The position numbers were made by a program, and so were the translations under genes. A stretch of DNA of 64,000 nucleotides, taken from the NCBI GenBank assembly GCA_903813345.2, contig CAIIXF020000008.1:35116867-35180866 (forward strand), read 5' to 3'. Positions within the stretch are counted from its first letter, which is position 1, and each line of letters begins with the position of its first letter. The notes under the pieces are model-generated. The model saw only the letters and a program-made list of their open reading frames with translations. It ran no database searches and was not told where the DNA came from. The DNA comes from Owenia fusiformis. Lineage: Eukaryota > Annelida > Polychaeta > Sabellida > Oweniidae. This document shows positions 11,549-22,920 of this stretch, piece by piece.

Positions 11549-11955
11549 ATGTATCATAGTCCATATATCAATGCATTGGTCATGTCCATGTTTCACTGTG
11601 TAGCGCCTCTTCCATATATCAATGTATTGATCATGTCCATGTTTCACTATGTAGCACCTCTTCCATATATCAATGCATTGATCATGTCCATGTTTCACTG
11701 TGTAGCGCCTCTTCCATATATCAATGCATTGATCATGTCCATGTTTCACTGTGTAGCGCCTCTTCCATATATCAATGCATTGATCATGTCCATGTTTCAC
11801 TGTGTAGCGCCTCTTCCATATATCAATGCATTGATCATGTCCATGTTTCACTGTGTAGCGCCTCTTCCATATATCAATGCATTGATCATGTCCATGTTTC
11901 ACTGTGTAGCGCCTCTTCCATATATCAATGCATTGGTCATGTCCATGTTTCACTG
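11549..11955. repeat. 51-bp minisatellite directly after the TRIM stop codon
   Basis: Eight nearly identical 51-bp units (CACTGTGTAGCGCCTCTTCC, ATATATCAATGCATTGATCA, TGTCCATGTTT). The length is divisible by three and both strands stay open: the minus strand reads a 17-residue repeat (KHGHDQCIDIWKRRYTV) eight times. The array ends about 10-15 bp from the TRIM stop at 11966. The TRIM terminal codons resemble the unit weakly (CATTGA and CTACACAGTG are shared), so the unit may have come from the gene's own 3' end. I do not call either frame a protein. Confidence 0.9.
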
Positions 11956-11965
11956 TGTAGTTCCT

Positions 11966-13858
11966 CTACTCAATGTACTTGATGATTGCCAGATCTCCTT
12001 TGTATGACCCCACAATGAGATCACCTTGTTGATCAATGGCAACACATTGGGGGTTCTTACCACCATCTTCAGCCACCAACAAGTACTTGATGAATTTCCC
12101 ATTAGGGTCTACCATGTGAACTCTGTGGTTGTTATGATCAGCAATGATGATATTGTCCTGAGAGTCAATGCAGACTCCCTCTGGATGATTCAACTGACCT
12201 ATTCCTGCAACCCTGAAGCCATATGCACCTGGTACCTCTTCACCTTGCATGGTGAACCTCTTCACACAATAGTCACTAACATCAGACACAAACATGATAC
12301 CTTTGTGATTTATTGTTATATAGCGAGGGTCTGCGAGCTTGCCTTTGCCAATAGTAGCCAATACACTCCCATCATTACATTCAACAAGGTAGACACACTT
12401 GGCACCCCAATCAACAACCAGTAGTTTACCATCTGCTGTCTCACATAATCCACAGGGATCTTGAAACTCCCCAATATTCCTCTGATGCTCCAGCTTTTTA
12501 TCAAATACTGCTATGCATTTGTTGTTATTATCAGCAGCTGCATAATATTGAGACTGAATACAACACACATCCCAGAAGTTACCCTGGGCTTTATGTTGTA
12601 GGGTAAAGGAATCAGCAGTATAAGTTGCAAGACCTCCCCAACCATGAGATACAACAATGTTGTTGTTGTATCCTCTTGTGAGGCCACATATGTATTTTAC
12701 TCCTGGGCTCTTATCAGGTAGATGTATCTTTCTGGATATCTGTACTACCCCCATATTAGATGTATCAAGGATGCCAGGTTGATATTTGTAGAGGTCAAGA
12801 GGTACAACATTCTCTTCAGGCATAGTGGACCATTCTTCCAGTTTCTTTAGTACAGTAGCACTATAGTTGAGGACATCTACAGGATGATTATATTTTCTGA
12901 GATTATTAAGTTGAAGCAATGTACTCTCAGTTATCCCTTTGTTAAGTTGGAACTGGTCCTGGTTTGCTTGGATCTTCTTCTTTTTCTCATTGGCAGCAGC
13001 TTTGGCTTTATTTCTGAGCTTATCAAAATGTTCATCCAATTGTTTCCTTTTAGCAGCATGGTCTGCATCTATGTCTCGAAGTAGAGCTTGTGTGTTTTTC
13101 TCACATGATTGAATGGAATCATTGGCTTCTTTGATGAATTTATCGAATATTTCTTTCCTCTGGTTGGCTAAACCAAGCAATGCTGCTATGTTGCGTTCCT
13201 CTCCTTTTGCTGCTTCTTCGATGGCTTGACAGCTGTGACCAGGATGTTCCGTGATAGAACAATCCCTACAAATGACAGCTTTATCTTGCTTACAGAAGAA
13301 TCTGAGAGGCTGATCAGGATGCTTTGGACATTCTATGTTGCGCTTTATATAATTGTCCAGCGCAGCTCTGGCATCTTTCTCAGCATCTCCTGTTAACCCA
13401 TAGATTGTGTGGGATTGGGTTGCTCTCGATCTTCGATGGGCTTTATTGCAGTGTTTGCACATGTGTTCAGCACACTCAACACAACGGGACATGGCAGGTA
13501 CAGCTTCACCTTCTTGAATACAAATATCACAGTTGACATTCCGATTTTGTCCTTTGGTCAGCTGGTTTTCTAGGATCTCTACCATAGACTTGATAGTTAT
13601 GTTTGTGCCATATGCATCAGCGCCATTCTTTGGAATCTCGAGTTGCTCATTGCACACAGGGCATGGATATCGATCATTCCCTTTTGCTTTATGTTCTTTC
13701 ATCCATTTCCCAATACATCCCTTACAAAAGGAATGCCCACAGGTAATTGATTTAGGATCAGTCAATGTCCCGAAGCAAATAATACAGATCAAGAGTTCTT
13801 TGTAGTCATCGACTAAAACTGTTTGGGGATTTGCAGATGCCATATTTCTTTTCATCAT
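11966..13858 (-). CDS. Intronless TRIM E3 ubiquitin ligase with C-terminal beta-propeller
   Basis: A single 630-residue frame. A RING finger lies at about 25-69 (C25xxC28...C40xH42xxC45xxC48...CPVC). B-box 1 starts at C110 (CDIC...CVEC..HMCKHC, to H150) and B-box 2 at C177 (CPKHPDQPLRFFCKQDK, CRDC). A coiled coil rich in K/E/Q runs from about 218 to 330. From about 390 to the end come NHL-like blades (KLLVVDWGAKCVYLVE, GIMFVSDVSDYCVKRF, NIIIADHNNHRVHMVD). This is the TRIM2/3/56/71-type architecture. RING plus B-boxes predict ubiquitin transfer in the cytoplasm; substrate unknown. Such genes are expanded in marine invertebrates, often linked to innate immunity (family knowledge). The start is the first ATG of MMKRNMASAN. 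An upstream AG (TTTGTAG near 13894) could end a 5' UTR intron. Confidence 0.92.
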   Translation of the reverse strand: MMKRNMASANPQTVLVDDYKELLICIICFGTLTDPKSITCGHSFCKGCIGKWMKEHKAKGNDRYPCPVCNEQLEIPKNGADAYGTNITIKSMVEILENQLTKGQNRNVNCDICIQEGEAVPAMSRCVECAEHMCKHCNKAHRRSRATQSHTIYGLTGDAEKDARAALDNYIKRNIECPKHPDQPLRFFCKQDKAVICRDCSITEHPGHSCQAIEEAAKGEERNIAALLGLANQRKEIFDKFIKEANDSIQSCEKNTQALLRDIDADHAAKRKQLDEHFDKLRNKAKAAANEKKKKIQANQDQFQLNKGITESTLLQLNNLRKYNHPVDVLNYSATVLKKLEEWSTMPEENVVPLDLYKYQPGILDTSNMGVVQISRKIHLPDKSPGVKYICGLTRGYNNNIVVSHGWGGLATYTADSFTLQHKAQGNFWDVCCIQSQYYAAADNNNKCIAVFDKKLEHQRNIGEFQDPCGLCETADGKLLVVDWGAKCVYLVECNDGSVLATIGKGKLADPRYITINHKGIMFVSDVSDYCVKRFTMQGEEVPGAYGFRVAGIGQLNHPEGVCIDSQDNIIIADHNNHRVHMVDPNGKFIKYLLVAEDGGKNPQCVAIDQQGDLIVGSYKGDLAIIKYIE

Positions 13859-15170
13859 GTCAGGGGCTGTGTTATCTACAAATACATTAAAATGACATTC
13901 AAGACTTAATCAGTCTCAAGTAGATTTACCATATAAAGTCGATCATCCTTTTTGAAAAACACATATGTGTGACATTATGATAAGACACTTCAAACTTGTC
14001 TTAAAGTAGGGGGCAGTCTCTAAACTGTTAAAAACAAGATAACATCTTTACGAAAAATGGCAGCCATTTTGAATTTCCTATCGACAAGATTTCCTTTGTC
14101 CCTAGGCATCAGCATATAAAATCTAAACAAAATCCATCCACTGGTATTTGAGTTATCAAAGATTATGTTCTTTAATGAAAAATGGCAGCCATTTTTAAAC
14201 TTCCTAAGTTGAACATTTAGCTGAATTTAAGGGTGTTCAACTTACACATGTTTTACTGTACCTGCAAAATATGTTATGAATAAGACCTTACTTTTCTTTG
14301 ATTACCCAAGATGTCTTATAAGAAAAGCTGGGAAATTTTCATAAATAAGCATTTAAAAATAAAACAGTTTTTAACTCAATTACCTTGAATTTGTGTGTAG
14401 CAGGTGATCTATCATAACCCAATGGTTTGGTAGCATTTGCTCTGTCTTTTTGTGATTCACCTCAGTTATCAGTTTGAGTCACTTCAGGGAATTGTAAAAG
14501 TTTGAATAATCCTAAGATATTTGTTGTTGTCTTTGAAGTGTCTGTCTAGATCATTACAAGTCTGAGTAAAACTCACGTGTTAGGTGTTAAATCATTTTTT
14601 ATTTCTTTACACTTTATACCTGATAATACATGCAAATTCTTAATCACTTTTCTTCATACTTGAAGGTTTATTATCATTTGTACCTATTTGGGTTGATATA
14701 TGACTGTCCTAAGTTCAATTAGACGTTCATGGGTGTCAAGTATGATGTGGCGTGTTGTTGACTTCTTAGTACATCCACACTTTCACCTGTATTTTTGTCA
14801 ATTATGGTTTCATTCCAAAAATAAGGATTATTCATATGTGGTCCATGTATATGTCTGATCAAAATGTGATCTTCATGATACAATTATTTCAATAAAGGTA
14901 TTTTAGAGAAATTCTTGTATCCTGGAACATCATTTTGCTTTCGGAATTTTTTATTGCTAACACTACTCATCTCCTAAAGAATTAGTTTGGATTTTTGAAC
15001 ATTTCCTCCATGATAACAATTTCAGCAATTGTACATGTAGTATTCTTCTTTGCAAAAAAGATAAAAGAGGTCGACAAAAAGAGACATATCATTCGAGACA
15101 TTCAGCAGTACAAAAGTCAACGACTGACTCAAGTTAGATTAACCTTTAAAAACTAAATCATATTTGTATA
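13859..15170. other. TRIM 5' flank, no gene seen
   Basis: Contains two copies of a motif around AAAATGGCAGCCATTTT (near 14055 and 14180). No reading frame of interest. The TRIM promoter should be here but shows no clear TATA box or other motif. Confidence 0.5.
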
Positions 15171-15171
15171 T

Positions 15172-15905
15172 ACGAGGGGGGGGGTCAATAAGTAATGGAT
15201 GCTTTTTTACACAGATACTATTTACAGACCAATCCCTTTGATTTTCCTACCAGTGATACATCATTCAATATTCTATCAATTCTGAAGATTTGAAGGCAAA
15301 ATATATAATACCTGTTGATATATTCTTATTTCTGTGAAGGAGTTACAGGTACCCCGGGACCGACATTTACGTCACATATTCAGTTTTTAGCCAGTTTGGC
15401 AAATTTCAGTTAGATTTGAACTTTTTATATGCAACACGTGTTGTGTTGTTTGAAATTTTTCGCTGACTGGTAACACATAGAGAAAGTATTGTAATGTCAG
15501 AGTGTTGTATGGAAGGGGTTTGCAGGTCACTTTGAGAAAGCATTGTGGAAGAAAGGGTGGTGAGAGAAGGGAACACCCTACTCCATATGGACAATGCACC
15601 TGCCCATAGATCTCAAAATGTCCAGAAAACAATATCCCTGGACCTCAAAAAAGAGCCATTGGCCAATGCACTATATTACCTAGATCTGCTCACATGTGAC
15701 TTATTTATTCTATACTACTTATTTCTATAAAGAAAGGACGCAGGTTTATTGCCATTGATGAAATAAAACAACCCTTGCAACTGCATCTTGCTACCATGTC
15801 AGAGAATGGATTCAGCCTTGTCTCACAATCTTGAGTTAAGAAGATGAGGAATTGGGTACATGTAGCACTTGATGGAACCTATGTAGAGGGGCCTGTGGAA
15901 TGAAT
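15172..15905 (+). mobile_element. Decayed mariner-type transposon
   Basis: The left end resembles a mariner terminus (GAGGGGGGGGTCAATAAGTA). At 15575-15800 the plus strand reads LLHMDNAPAHRSQNVQK, matching the HxDNAPAH box of mariner transposases, followed by a corrupted 'YSPDLAPSDYFLF' region. The right end is not clear and much of the interior is missing. Confidence 0.7.
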
Positions 15906-17395
15906 GTGGCATGAATACCACATAGTGATGATAAAATGAGAATTTGCTGGTGAGAATTTGCGCAAACGAAGGTGGTACGCAAGAGACGTATTGTGTCAGT
16001 CATCGCTAAAGCTCTGGGGCTTTCCCCCCTCTTAAACGTGACCTCTTTCTAGATATTGTATATATCCTTACAGAGCTCACCCCTGAAAAATCAACTTATG
16101 AATTTGAAACTGATTTTGTGAAAATGCAAACATAGAAATATCAAATTACAAAAATCAATAAGTCAAGTGAGATACAGCATTTTGATTAGCAATATAATGT
16201 AAGCCATGTGTATTTTTTCAACGACTGATCCAGACATAACTTCCTCGTTGAACTCTGACGTCATTCTAGATTTATGATTTCAAACTCATTTGTTTTTCCT
16301 TAACATAAAAATATATATGCACAATGTATAAATAGTGGCATTTTAGGGACCTCACTTGAGAGAAAAACACATTATGATTTTTAAAATTTTGATATTCCTA
16401 CAGAAGTATAAGAGATTTTTATTTTAAAAAAATCAAGTACCATTACAAAAATTCTCCAGGGAACATCCTTATTCCAGATAAATATAAACAACAATGGCTC
16501 CATATATCCTAAGAACAGCATGGTACAAGGAAATGTATCATATTGCTTCTTTGTGGAATCATCTGCATCTGAATCATACATCAATGTTAAATGATATGAA
16601 TGACCTAACTTAGAAACAAAAATAAACAAAATTAAAGTCTCTTTATCACCACATCATATTTCTAAGACAAATAATTAAAACGACAGTGTTTTTTGATTTT
16701 TTAGAAAATATGAATGTAAGTGGAATTAAGAAATTATAACTCCTTGGAATAAACTTAATTTTTAATTAACTAATTAATCAAATTAATTAATTAATTATAA
16801 CTCCAAGGAATACCAAAATAATCTTAATGTACAAATTCATGAATATGTCATAATTAATTAATTTAATATGTATGATCTGGTAAAACACTCTATTCACACA
16901 CAAAAAAAATTCATTGGTGAAATCTCAAAATTAGTACCAATTAAAGGTTGGATGGCTGTTTAATCTACTGTAAAATGTATTTGATACCTGTGTACTACGC
17001 TTGGCAAAACATTTATGTGAAACAATTTACCACTAATACACATCTTTCCACCAAATATGAAAAAAGCCATCCAGCAGTTATTTTCAAATGAACAGACGAA
17101 TGGACAGACAGACATAGGAATGGAGGTCTTCACTCTATCCCTATTGGACATTGGGATAATAAAGACCCAAAAAACAATACCCAAATATATACAAAAGTGA
17201 TGACTCAATTTCTGGAAAATCTAATTATCTAATCAAGATCCTTTTTCTTTCCTCTTCTTGAAAAATTAATAAAATACAAACAAAGACATATGCAAGATTA
17301 AAATAGCAAGTACTGCTGGCAAAGTATGAAGTCAACACATTCAACCTCAATGCACAAGGGTTTGGATAAGGAACAACAGAAGTTCAGTTGCATAA
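15906..17395. other. Gene-free AT-rich stretch
   Basis: AATTAATTAA-type runs at about 16745-16865, and a repeat tail with (ACAGACAG)-like sequence near 17095-17120. No gene seen. Confidence 0.5.
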
Positions 17396-17589
17396 CAGGC
17401 CCGTAGCCAGGAAGGGAAGTTAGCAGAGTTCGGGCCAAAAATTCTTTCAAAATCATGCAGTTTTTCACCATTTTGAGCACTTCTCAAGTAATTTTAGCCA
17501 TATTTGGGCCAAAATTGTCAAATGTGAACCCCCCCCCTGAAAATGTTTGAAAACTGAACCCCCCTTAGCAAATCCTGGCTACGGGCCTG
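17396..17589. mobile_element. Complete CAGGCCCGTAGCCAGGA MITE
   Basis: A 194-bp element with perfect 17-bp terminal inverted repeats CAGGCCCGTAGCCAGGA. Flanks CATAA (left) and CATAT (right) fit a slightly mutated 5-bp target duplication. It is the same family as the copy inside LRR3 at 41501-41706 and the relics at 1440-1735. The ends look hAT-like; no transposase. Confidence 0.85.
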
Positions 17590-17722
17590 CATATTTTTAT
17601 ATTACTATTTGAGAATGTTTAAGCCAGTTTAATGTTCATATTATTAGAAAAATATAATTCCATGAAATTAATTCATTTTTTCATTCATCAGGTTTCTATT
17701 ACATCGATCATACTTCCAAATA

Positions 17723-18097
17723 AGGGAGCATGTCAATGTAGCACAAAAAGCTATATATTATCAGTTAAGTCCCAGACACCCCCCCCCTCCCCCTGTTAAC
17801 TATATATGAAAAATGTTGACACACACAATTTTTAACAAAAAAATATTATCATCACGCACCTCGTTGACGAGTCTTTCATATTCATTAGATGGGGTTTTAT
17901 ATATTGGCTGTGCCGTGATAGTGAAAAAGAAGTTCAAAATTTGAAAAACTCTGTAATATTTTCAATATGGGATTAAAAATGGCTGGTGCAATACCCCGGG
18001 GATCAATGTCGGGGAAGTTTATTTTTTGTATTCAAACACCCTCCTAACTGATAATATATAGCTTATTTGGCAACATTGATCTTTTGACGTGCTCCCT
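17723..18097. mobile_element. TA-flanked MITE
   Basis: A 375-bp element with inverted ends AGGGAGCATGTCAA and TTGACGTGCTCCCT, and longer inner arms (AGCTATATATTATCAGTTA facing TAACTGATAATATATAGCT). Flanking TA dinucleotides suggest a Tc1/mariner-mobilised element. Confidence 0.75.
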
Positions 18098-19267
18098 TAC
18101 CTTTTTCAGTTTTAGATTCATGGAAAACGAATTGAGCTTTAGTTGTACATATTGTATAGTGGTCAACTGGCTCAAGAGCATGGTTATAATTTTCCTCAGG
18201 CCGATTGAGATGAAGTCACCATTTATAATAAGCATGTTATTTTGCTCTCTAGCTGTACAAATAAATACGCTGGGTCCATTTCTTTGAAGATTTCTTTGTA
18301 ATTAGATTAACCATTCACGGGCAAGTAACCTCAAATATGAGACATTGCAGTAGAAAGTGACAATGACAAAAATAAAGCGTCTTATTAATGGTTACAGAGT
18401 TATGGCTTATAAGCTTCCTCCTGATCGAGTTTTGGCACTTCATATGTTTCTTCGAAGAAAAGTCAAAACCATTTGAGCTTCAAGAGACAGACAACATAAT
18501 ATAGGACAAAAAAATTTCTCCCAAGAACATACAATTATACATAAATATATAATATATTATGATTGTAAGGATAAAGATGAAATATCACATGAAGATAAAT
18601 TTAAAACTGACCAAGCAATAGTGAGATCCAGACAGACTATGAACAAAAGAGAGAGGAAGATCAAATATCACAAGAGGACATATCTAAACTGACCAGGCAA
18701 TAGCGACATTAACAGACTACTACAAATAGCAATGGCAAAAAACATACTGAGGGTTAGTATATCAGAGCTTTTGTAATTCAAGAATTATTTTTTTACTACA
18801 CAATAATCTAGTGTAACATTTTATGATTTTCATAACCTCACTAGGGGAACATCAAATAATTTGAGTCAAATTGTATTGTATTGTATTGTATGACAATGCC
18901 TAGCATGACCATAGTAATGTTCAAATATACTACACTGTCTGCTATCACTGTGACATTTTATATTGTATGTAATGACAATGCCTAGTATAACTGTGACAGT
19001 GTATAAATACAAGCATGACAGTGGGAATATCAAAACATATAGGAATACCTGCCATGATCGTAACAACGTAATATTATGACAATTCCTGTATAAACTTCAC
19101 AATGTTAAAATATATTGTAATGTTAAAATAAAATATATGATTACGACTACTATGACGATTCACCTTGATAATGTATGGCAATGACTGGTATGGCATTTGG
19201 TATTGACATAATGCATGACAATGTAAAGCGTAGCACAACCATATGAGTTTAACGCTGATTATATATA
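18098..19267. repeat. Gene-free stretch with degenerate repeats
   Basis: From about 18870 to 19260, loose repeats of GACAATGCCTAGYATRAC with spacing near 60-100 bp and a TATTGTATTG run at 18871-18890. No gene seen. Confidence 0.5.
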
Positions 19268-19885
19268 CAGTGCTGATATATAATAATTAAGGGTGCGTTT
19301 TCAAACTAAACAGAGTGCTCCTACCAAAATAAATTTGCCTACATACCCCTGAGACTCTTATCTGATAGATAGAATGCACAAATAAAACAAAAGTTTTGCG
19401 ATTATAGGTAAAAAGTTCTCTTGAAATTACGAAGTGATTTTACCTGTTAATTCTGTTCATGGTCCGCCATTTTTGCGGAAGTTACACTGAAACGCAAACT
19501 CCATGAAACGAAACGAAATCACTAGAAAAAACATGGCATACATTGTGCGCATGTGCAGCAAAGTTTTAACCAATCAGATTATTTGATTATTTTGCGCACA
19601 TGAATTATTTGCTTCTGACATGTCTGAGCACTTACAAGCTTACAACAATAAACAAACCTGGCAGAGACTACCCTGAGCCTACTTCATTTTGGCGAAATTT
19701 CAGCTCAAACTCGTGACAAATGAACTATGCATACGCTGGTGTGAAGCCTTGGAGACACTCATTTTGGTAAATATGATTTATGGTGTATACTTTTCTGCAG
19801 TTTGTGTGAGTTTGGGACATTAAATGTTAAAATTCAAGAAAATATGGCAATAAAACGACTAATCAATTAATATATACCAGCACTG
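19268..19885. mobile_element. hAT-like MITE with CAGTGCTG ends
   Basis: A 618-bp element with ends CAGTGCTGATATAT and (inverted) CAGTGCTGGTATAT, flanked on both sides by TATATATA, which would be an 8-bp duplication but lies in AT-rich DNA. No coding capacity. Confidence 0.7.
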
Positions 19886-20353
19886 TATATATATTTCTTT
19901 TTAAACAATTTTATCCTACCCTGATAATATTAAAATCTATTACTATGTCTGGTATAAACGTGACAATATAAAATATTTCATCATGTTTAACAACCTCAAC
20001 TACATGTATGTGTGACTTCTATATTTGTACATTTCTATGTTAAATTTCACATTAATTTCTTTAACCCTCATATTTTATTAATAATTTCCTAAAATTCTGT
20101 TTTTAGTCAAGAAGGTTTGATTCGATAACACACTTCTGTCAGAAACAAGATGACTGCTAAAAAGTAAATCACCTCTAGAACTTCTTACCATGTAAATTTG
20201 AAATAAATCCGTTTAGTGGTTTTCCCGGAATCATGATGATAAGATTTATCTGAGAACTTCCGAATGGCCGAGTGCAAGATGGCAGATGAAAAGTTAATCA
20301 GCTCTAGAACTTCTTATGTATCTGTTAAGTGGAATTCCTGGAATCGCATCCTC

Positions 20354-21235
20354 CTAAGCAGGTGTCCAGAATCCGTACCTCCTTCCTCCCCCTGCTATAA
20401 CCAATTTTGAAGCGCCTGATTTAACTGAATCACGTGATCTAATTATGCGCAATGATTTATACATGATTTCTGTCGCAGTGTTGTGACAGCCAATCAAATT
20501 GAGAGTTCTTAATCGGGAAAATGGTAACTGCTTATCGCAGGGGGTAAAAAGAAAGAATATATTCTGGATTTTGAAGCCAGTTTTGCCTATCGGGACATTT
20601 CTCGCTACATTGGAGTAAAATTCATCTTCTGGAATGCAAACCCTCTCAAAGACTGGAGTTTTCACTACGCCTGGACATAGAGCATTGACACGGACTCCTT
20701 GGCCTCCAAACTCCAATGCTGCACATTGTGTGAACATGTTCATCCCAGCTTTAGCTATACTGTAGAAAGGCATCAGGTCTGATACTTTGCATCCAAACAC
20801 ACTTGAAATATTTACGATATTTCCATTGTTTTGTTTCAATTCTGGCAAGCATATTTGAGACAGATGGATTGGTGCCCGCAATAAGACTTTAACTAAATTA
20901 TCAAACAACTGCAGTGATCCAGATTTTAGCTCACGAAATATACTAATAGTATATCCTGCATTATTCACCAAGATATCAATCTTGCCAAATGTTTTAATGG
21001 CAGTTTCATGGATGCTTTTCAGCACATCATCCTCTTCAATGTCCCCGTGGACATAAGGAAACTTTGCATCATCGACAGCAACCTTTTCACATTCAGCAAC
21101 AGTTTCTTTGATAGTACTTAAATCTCGGCCATGTATCAAAACACTTGCTCCCTCCTTGGCCAATAAGATTGCAGTTGCTTTGCCAATGCCACTACCCGAA
21201 CCAGTAACAATAGCGCACTTTCCAGAAAATCTCAT
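20354..21235 (-). pseudogene. SDR1: short-chain dehydrogenase with a replaced C-terminus
   Basis: From the conserved start MRFSGKCAIVTG (21235) it matches the other SDR copies through the cofactor loop TGSGSGIG, NNAG, the active-site Ser of NISSV and YSIAK, up to VPIGKTG (about residue 215). Then about 50 family residues (IGTMDETAKLIAFLASDDAS onward) are replaced by about 80 residues read through a MITE and flanking repeat, ending in RRYGFWTPA. The lost part carries the last strand of the fold, so the product is probably inactive. An in-frame upstream ATG (21265) would add MKTLQSRINK. It stands head to head with LRR1 and carries the class A 5' flank. Confidence 0.8.
20365..20578. mobile_element. 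MITE inserted in the 3' part of SDR1
   Basis: Imperfect inverted ends TCCAGAAT...CCCCCTGC, about 214 bp. SDR homology stops just beyond its right edge (about 20585), and to its left comes the 'AAGATGGC..AAAAGTTAATCAG' repeat family instead of the SDR C-terminus. The boundaries are approximate. Confidence 0.5.
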
Positions 21236-22920
21236 TTTGTTTATTCTTGATTGCAGGGTTTTCAATTATTTCTTTATTCACTTATAGAGTTTTTATCAAT
21301 AAAGTGATAAAAATACAACACACAACTGCATTTATATGTCCTTTAACGTCGTGTCAAACAAGTAAGATGATGATAGTTCAACTAGTTCATTAATACCTTT
21401 TGTTTCAATTATGTAAGACCATGTAAACAACTTTTTTTCAATAGATATCTAAATGTCAATATGTTTTTAACATTATGTAATGATATACTTCTCTCGAAAC
21501 GAGAGCTTTCAAATTCAAGTAGTCAGTTTAACAGGAACACAAAATATATTGCAGAGTATTCATTTTGACATTATAATTGTATAAACAAGCCTGCAAAACA
21601 TCAAAACCTCACAATCACATCATAATTAAAAAGTTATAGTTGCTTTGAATCATCAATTCTTAAAGGCCCCAGCCAGAGTTAGAAAATATTGTTTAATCAT
21701 CTAAATATAATTTATCATGACTTAAAAAGGTGTATTTGAAATTTTCTGAAAAAGTTGACTTCTGAAAAAAAGTTATTGGTATTCTCATTTTTAAATACTT
21801 GAATTTACCGCCATTTTAGCAGCAAAAGTTTAAAGATATTGACCATCAAATACAACACTTTAAACGATGAAACACATTATTTTCTACACTCCATTGGATG
21901 GATCAAGTAAAAATTACATGATTTCAACAAATATATAATTTTAAATGTGCGCATTAAATTCTATAGCAATTTTTAAAATGTGTTATCCCGCTTTGGCTCT
22001 ACTGTAGAAGGCACTGTTTTATTTGGGGTTTTAAGATTATTTAATCATAGAAATTCGAAAAAAAGGTTGGAAATTTTTTAAAAAAACTCAAAAAGTCCAT
22101 CGATGTATTTTGTCCAAAAATACTATACGAAAGCCTTAATTGAGTTTCTTGAATTTGTCAAACCAGACATATATATGATACATTATATGTTTAAATGCAA
22201 TTGTAGTGCAATAAATGTTTGACCCCCACCCAATACCTTAATTTCAACAGCTTAAAGTTTCTTAATTAAGCTACATTAGCTTTTTAAAGGAACTTTCCTG
22301 GCCAGACCATTTCTCTCCCAATATGGTAGCTATAACGATATATATACTTTCCATATTGAGTAAAACAGGGAAAAATGTTTTAATATAGTCAATATTGATC
22401 ACTTAAAAATGTAGTGCTCAATTCCAGTAGGCTGCCATCTTTTAGAATTTCACTCAGGAAGTGATGTCATCGACTCTCAACTTTGCATATAACATTATAA
22501 GGAGCTATTAAGAATTACAAAAACCAGCTGTGCATTCTTTTTCAATTTTGTCTATGATTTAATCCTTCTATAAGTCTCTTCTATTATTCTAAGCTGACAA
22601 ACTCTGAAAATATTTTTGCACATAAAGTAAGAACCACTTGTCTAGAAGTGATTTTGTGCTACTTCCGTATAAAGTTATATGCAAGGTCATGGAAGTTGAG
22701 AGTCGATGACATCACTTCCTGAGTAAAATTTTAAAAGATGGCAGCTTACTAGAAATGAGCACTACATTTTTAAATTATCAATATTGACTATATTAAACAT
22801 TTCCTGGTGTTTTGCTAAATATGGAAAGTATATATATGATTATAGCTATCACATCAGGATAGAAAAGGTTTGGCCAGGAATGTTCCTTTAACAGCTTACA
22901 TTATGAAATAAACCCAACGA
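21236..22920. promoter_or_regulatory. Divergent region between SDR1 and LRR1
   Basis: A module from about 21640 (CCCCAGCCAGAGTTAGAAAA) to the LRR start recurs upstream of LRR2 (from 29873) and LRR3 (from 39951), and a second module next to the SDR start recurs at SDR3, SDR5 and SDR7. Both promoters should therefore lie here, possibly shared. I recognise no TATA box or known binding site. A 600-bp MITE has entered at 22288. Confidence 0.5.
22288..22887. mobile_element. 600-bp palindromic MITE with TTAA target site
   Basis: Inverted arms of over 200 bp (AGGAACTTTCCTGGCCA at the left end; TGGCCAGGAATGTTCCT at the right). TTAA flanks both sides (22284-22287 and 22888-22891). The empty site is preserved upstream of LRR2 (near 31512) and LRR3 (near 40592) as CTTTTTAACAG, so the insertion is exact and post-dates the duplications. 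TTAA targets point to piggyBac or Kolobok mobilisation. Confidence 0.9.

Noticed and set aside
13324-13805. Plus-strand frames of 70 and 90 residues opposite the TRIM gene
   Set aside because: They are antisense shadows of the RING and B-box coding sequence.
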